Source: Bacteroidales bacterium UBA4230 (GTDB taxonomy: Bacteria; Bacteroidota; Bacteroidia; Bacteroidales; UBA932). From it: a stretch of DNA of 34,757 nucleotides. Positions within the stretch are counted from its first letter, which is position 1, and every line of letters begins with the position of its first letter. The notes below the pieces were generated by a model. That model worked only from the letters and a program-made list of their open reading frames with translations, had not been told where the DNA came from and did no database searches. Both the position numbers and the translations under genes were made by a program. Of the stretch, positions 31,674-34,757 are shown piece by piece. Where the stretch lies: contig DGXO01000069.1 of NCBI GenBank assembly GCA_002395605.1, positions 10,434 through 45,190 of the forward strand, written 5' to 3'.

Positions 31674-31681
31674 TAATTTTG
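31674..31681 (+). promoter_or_regulatory. Predicted -7 element of the GT8-like gene
   Basis: TAATTTTG fits TAnnTTTG, with TTTC at 31651-31654 as a weak -33 element 19 bp upstream. The start would be near 31688 with a leader of about 25 nt. Confidence 0.45.
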
Positions 31682-31712
31682 TGCCGAAAAACCAGAAAAA
31701 ACTGTAAAAATC

Positions 31713-32240
31713 ATGAAGACGATTCCCATTTTTTTCTCAGTTTCGGAGCAGTCCGTACCGGGCTTCGCCGCCGCCCTCGATTCTATCAGAAACAACGCTT
31801 CCAGGCGCTTCAATTACCATATTCATATACTTTGCAACAATCTTTCCAAAGAGAGCGTCCATCGCATCCTTTCCATGGAGAAAGGCAGGATTTCGGTGGA
31901 GTTCGCCCCAATCGGCGACGACTTAGGCACCGATGCCCTGTCAACCTTCAGGCTCATTTCCCTGCTGTTCCCGGATTACGACAAGTGCGTTTTCCTAGCC
32001 GCCGGCATAGTGCCCCTTGAAGACATTGCAGAGCTTTGGGAAGAGCCCCTGGGGCATAAGTTTTACGGCTCCGCCGACGGAAAAACGTCCTCTGACGTGC
32101 TTCTTGTGAACCTGTCGCGGATACGTGAGTCCGGGATTCCCAGCTCTCTTCCAAGAAACGAAGTCCTTTACCTTGACCCCTGCTGGGGGGACGCTCCGGA
32201 CGGGGCTTTCCGTAAATTCGCGCTCGCAAACATGTTCTGA
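31713..32240 (+). CDS. Short GT8-like glycosyltransferase-fold protein without the DxD motif
   Basis: The 175-residue protein begins like family 8 glycosyltransferases (LgtC type): IPIFFSVSEQSVPGFAAALDSI, then YHIHILCNNLS. At the place of the metal- and nucleotide-sugar-binding DxD (usually Y-L-D-x-D) it has CVFLAAGIVPLED, residues 92-104, so both aspartates are replaced (Ala96, Gly98). The protein stops at about half the usual GT8 length and lacks the C-terminal part. It is unlikely to be an active transferase. It could be a decaying gene or a reused sugar-nucleotide-fold protein. The frame is intact and a promoter precedes it, which argues against simple decay. Confidence 0.6.
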   Translation: MKTIPIFFSVSEQSVPGFAAALDSIRNNASRRFNYHIHILCNNLSKESVHRILSMEKGRISVEFAPIGDDLGTDALSTFRLISLLFPDYDKCVFLAAGIVPLEDIAELWEEPLGHKFYGSADGKTSSDVLLVNLSRIRESGIPSSLPRNEVLYLDPCWGDAPDGAFRKFALANMF

Positions 32241-32250
32241 TTAATATTCT

Positions 32251-32281
32251 TTTCGTTTTTGCCGGAAAAATTGTATATTTG
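32251..32281 (+). promoter_or_regulatory. Predicted ppdK promoter
   Basis: TTTC (32251-32254), 19 bp, then TATATTTG (32274-32281). The -7 element is a full match. The start would be near 32288 and the leader about 38 nt. Confidence 0.6.
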
Positions 32282-32325
32282 CACGTTTTACACGCGAGAA
32301 ATATTACAAACCTAAAATAATTCTT

Positions 32326-34757
32326 ATGGCAGAAATCAAGAAAAGAGTCTATCGTTTTGGCGGAAAGCACGCCGAAGGCGATGGCAAGATGAGAGAGCTT
32401 CTTGGCGGTAAGGGTGCAAACCTCGCCGAAATGAACCTCCTTGGCATGCCGGTTCCCGCCGGTTTTACCATCACAACCGAATGCTGCACTGAGTACTACC
32501 GTCTTGGTGGTGGCTACACCCCTGAACTCAAGAGGGACGTCGCAGCAGCCCTTGAGGCAACGGAAAAGATCATGGGCAAGAAGTTCGGTGACGCAGAAGA
32601 TCCCCTCCTTGTCAGCTGCCGCTCCGGTGCACGCTCTTCCATGCCCGGCATGATGGACACCATCCTCAATATCGGCCTTTGCTCCAAGACCATCCCCGGC
32701 CTCATCAAGAAAACCGGCAACCCCCGCTTTGTGTACGACGCATACCGCCGTCTTATCATGATGTACTCAGACGTTGTGATGGAGAAGGCCGAAGGCATCG
32801 AGCCCGAAGACGGCCAGGGCATCCGCCAGCAGCTTGACCGCATGATGGAGGAAGTCAAGAAGGCCAACGGTTACAAGTCCGACACCGAGCTCACCGCAGA
32901 CCAGCTCAAGGACCTCGCCGAAGCTTTCAAGGTACGCATCAAGGAAGTCCTTGGTGTTGAATTCCCCGACGACGCCCAGGCACAGCTTTGGGGCTCAATC
33001 GGCGGCGTATTCAAGAGCTGGAACGGCAAACGCGCCATCCGCTACCGCCAGATCGAGCACATTCCTGACGACTGGGGCACAGCCGTGAACGTCCAGTCCA
33101 TGGTGTTCGGCAACATGGGAGACACCTCCGCCACCGGCGTCGCATTCTCCCGTAACCCCGCCAACGGTGACAACAAGTTCTATGGTGAGTGGCTCATCAA
33201 CGCCCAGGGCGAAGACGTGGTTGCCGGTATCCGTACCCCCAACCCCCTCAACGAGGCCACTAAGAGCGAGAAAAACAAGAACCTCGCTTCCCTCGAGACC
33301 GCTATGCCCGAGGTCTACAAAGAGCTTGACGACATCCGCAAGCGCCTCGAAGACCACTTCCAGGATATGCAGGACATCGAATTCACCATCCAGGAAGGCA
33401 AGCTTTGGATGCTCCAGTGCCGTATTGGAAAGCGTACCGGCCTTGCAGCCCTCCAGATGGCAGTAGATATGGTAGACGAAGGCCTCATCGACGAAAAGAC
33501 CGCTGTCATGCGCGTGGCTCCCGCCCAGCTTGACGAAGTCCTTCACCCCATCCTTGACCCCGCTTCCGAAAAGAAGGCCGAATGCCTCGCACAGGGTCTG
33601 CCCGCATCTCCGGGTGGCGCCGTGGGCCAGATTGTCTTCACCTCCGAAGACGCAATCGCATACGCAAAGGCCGGCAAGAAGTGCATCCTGGTCCGTGAAG
33701 AGACCTCCCCTGAAGACATCGACGGTATGCACGCCTCCGTGGGTATCCTCACAGAGCGCGGCGGCATGACTTCCCACGCAGCCCTCGTGGCCCGCGGCTG
33801 GGGCAAGTGCTGCATCGTAGGCTGCGACGCCCTCAAGATCAACTTCAAGGACAAGACCGTCACCTTCGCAGGTGTTGGCAAATCCTTCAAGGAAGGCGAG
33901 TGGCTCTCCCTCAACGGCGCAAAGGGTCTTGTATACGCAGGTGCCATCGAAACCATGGACGCCTCCGAGAACCCTCTCTTCGCTAAGTTCATGGGCATGT
34001 GCGACAAGTTCCGCAAGCTCGGTATCCGCACCAACGCCGACACCCCCGAAGACGCAACACGCGCCCTCAAGTTCGGTGCACAGGGTATCGGCCTGTTCCG
34101 TATTGAGCACATGTTCTACGGCCGCAACTCCGAGCAGCCGCTTTCCAAGCTCCGCAAGATGATTCTCTGCAACACCAACGAAGAGCGCAAGGCTGCCCTC
34201 GCAGAACTTGAGCCCTACATGAAGGCCGCAGTAAAGGAAACCCTCCGCGTGATGGATGGCAAGCCCGTCGTGTTCCGTCTCCTTGACCCGCCGCTCCATG
34301 AGTTCGTACCTCAGGGCGAAGACAAGAAGAAAGAACTTGCAAAGGACCTTGGCATTTCCGTGAAGGAAGTTGAGAAACGCGGCGAGAGCCTCCACGAGGT
34401 CAACCCTATGATGGGTCACCGTGGCGTACGTCTGCACGTTTCCTTCCCTCTGATTGCCGAGACCCAGTATCGCGCCATCTTCACCGCCACCGCAGAACTC
34501 CAGAAGGAAGGCCTGCACCCTCATCCGGAAATCATGATCCCCGTCACCATTTCCGCACGTGAGCTCAGCTTCCAGAAAGTTATCTGCGACCGCATCAAGG
34601 CCGAGGTCGAGGCCAAGACCGCACAGCAGATCGACTACCAGTTCGGTACCATGATCGAGATCCCTCGTGCTGCCCTTACCGCAGACCGCATGGCCCGTAC
34701 CGCAGAGTTCTTCAGCTTCGGTACCAACGACCTCACCCAGATGACCTTCGGCTTCAG
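32326..34757 (+). CDS. ppdK: Pyruvate, phosphate dikinase (partial, C-terminus beyond the window)
   Basis: The first 810 residues of a protein that is normally about 900 long; the frame is open to the last base. PPDK interconverts pyruvate, ATP and phosphate with PEP, AMP and diphosphate, and is used in the glycolytic or gluconeogenic direction in anaerobes. The N-terminal nucleotide-binding domain starts VYRFGGKHAEGDGKMRELLG and has CRSGARSSMPGMMDT. The central swivelling domain carries the phospho-histidine in TERGGMTSHAALVARGWGK (His484). The PEP/pyruvate domain begins at about 540, with GAQGIGLFRIEHMF, NPMMGHRGVR and, near the end, FFSFGTNDLTQMTFG. Start at the ATG 32326, about 38 nt after the predicted transcription start. 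Confidence 0.96.
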   Translation, partial: MAEIKKRVYRFGGKHAEGDGKMRELLGGKGANLAEMNLLGMPVPAGFTITTECCTEYYRLGGGYTPELKRDVAAALEATEKIMGKKFGDAEDPLLVSCRSGARSSMPGMMDTILNIGLCSKTIPGLIKKTGNPRFVYDAYRRLIMMYSDVVMEKAEGIEPEDGQGIRQQLDRMMEEVKKANGYKSDTELTADQLKDLAEAFKVRIKEVLGVEFPDDAQAQLWGSIGGVFKSWNGKRAIRYRQIEHIPDDWGTAVNVQSMVFGNMGDTSATGVAFSRNPANGDNKFYGEWLINAQGEDVVAGIRTPNPLNEATKSEKNKNLASLETAMPEVYKELDDIRKRLEDHFQDMQDIEFTIQEGKLWMLQCRIGKRTGLAALQMAVDMVDEGLIDEKTAVMRVAPAQLDEVLHPILDPASEKKAECLAQGLPASPGGAVGQIVFTSEDAIAYAKAGKKCILVREETSPEDIDGMHASVGILTERGGMTSHAALVARGWGKCCIVGCDALKINFKDKTVTFAGVGKSFKEGEWLSLNGAKGLVYAGAIETMDASENPLFAKFMGMCDKFRKLGIRTNADTPEDATRALKFGAQGIGLFRIEHMFYGRNSEQPLSKLRKMILCNTNEERKAALAELEPYMKAAVKETLRVMDGKPVVFRLLDPPLHEFVPQGEDKKKELAKDLGISVKEVEKRGESLHEVNPMMGHRGVRLHVSFPLIAETQYRAIFTATAELQKEGLHPHPEIMIPVTISARELSFQKVICDRIKAEVEAKTAQQIDYQFGTMIEIPRAALTADRMARTAEFFSFGTNDLTQMTFGF

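Noticed and set aside
32995..34524. Long minus-strand open frame of 509 codons opposite ppdK
   Set aside because: ppdK is unmistakable on the plus strand; the opposite frame is open because of codon bias and has no domain signature or start context.

Overview
The window looks like a chromosomal segment of a gut-type Bacteroidales bacterium. This rests on the SusC/SusD pair, the many Bacteroidetes-style lipoproteins (an N-terminal Cys after an L-x-G/S-C box, sometimes followed by acidic residues), fimbrillin-like and BACON domains, promoters of the TTTG / TAnnTTTG type, and a near absence of Shine-Dalgarno sites. Family or genus cannot be fixed from the sequence alone. No rRNA or tRNA gene was seen.

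Layout. (1) 1-5051: the end of an unknown gene, then two large paralogous surface lipoproteins with a fimbrillin-like N-terminus and OB-fold, BACON or SusE/F-like modules, closed by a strong terminator. (2) 5155-7855: lepA and menA, ordinary housekeeping genes. (3) 7856-9984: an unusual cassette. A small stand-alone HRDC-domain protein and a REP-associated-type tyrosine (HUH/Y1) transposase form an operon. It is flanked by arrays of a 52-bp hairpin-forming repeat, two units on the left and five on the right, in opposite orientation. A 14-bp motif occurs three times upstream, once exactly between the predicted -33 and -7 elements. This is my best candidate for an undescribed system. (4) 9985-11930: a LytS/LytTR two-component pair on the minus strand. 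(5) 12067-19503: an operon of an MFS sugar transporter, SusC, SusD and a SusE/F-type lipoprotein with three 115-residue repeats. (6) 19590-27062: a tandem duplication of a module made of an M6 metalloprotease and a BACON + SusE/F-like lipoprotein, with a ribbon-helix-helix/PIN toxin-antitoxin pair between the copies. (7) 27069-28365: a truncated starch-binding-type lipoprotein remnant and a GH53 endo-galactanase lipoprotein. (8) 28399-31530, minus strand: a membrane-anchored LytTR regulator, an FHS-type sugar transporter and a ROK sugar kinase. (9) 31713-34757: a degenerate GT8-like protein and the start of pyruvate phosphate dikinase, cut off by the window end.

How it may work together (inference): regions 5-8 read as a glycan and glycoprotein utilisation neighbourhood. 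SusCD and the lipoproteins bind and import oligosaccharides at the outer membrane, GH53 cuts beta-1,4-galactan, the M6 proteases may open up protein-linked material, and the FHS transporter with the ROK kinase brings hexose into glycolysis. Two LytTR-family regulators border this stretch. Several genes are preceded by a terminator whose T-tract runs straight into the next promoter, an economical arrangement that recurs in the window.
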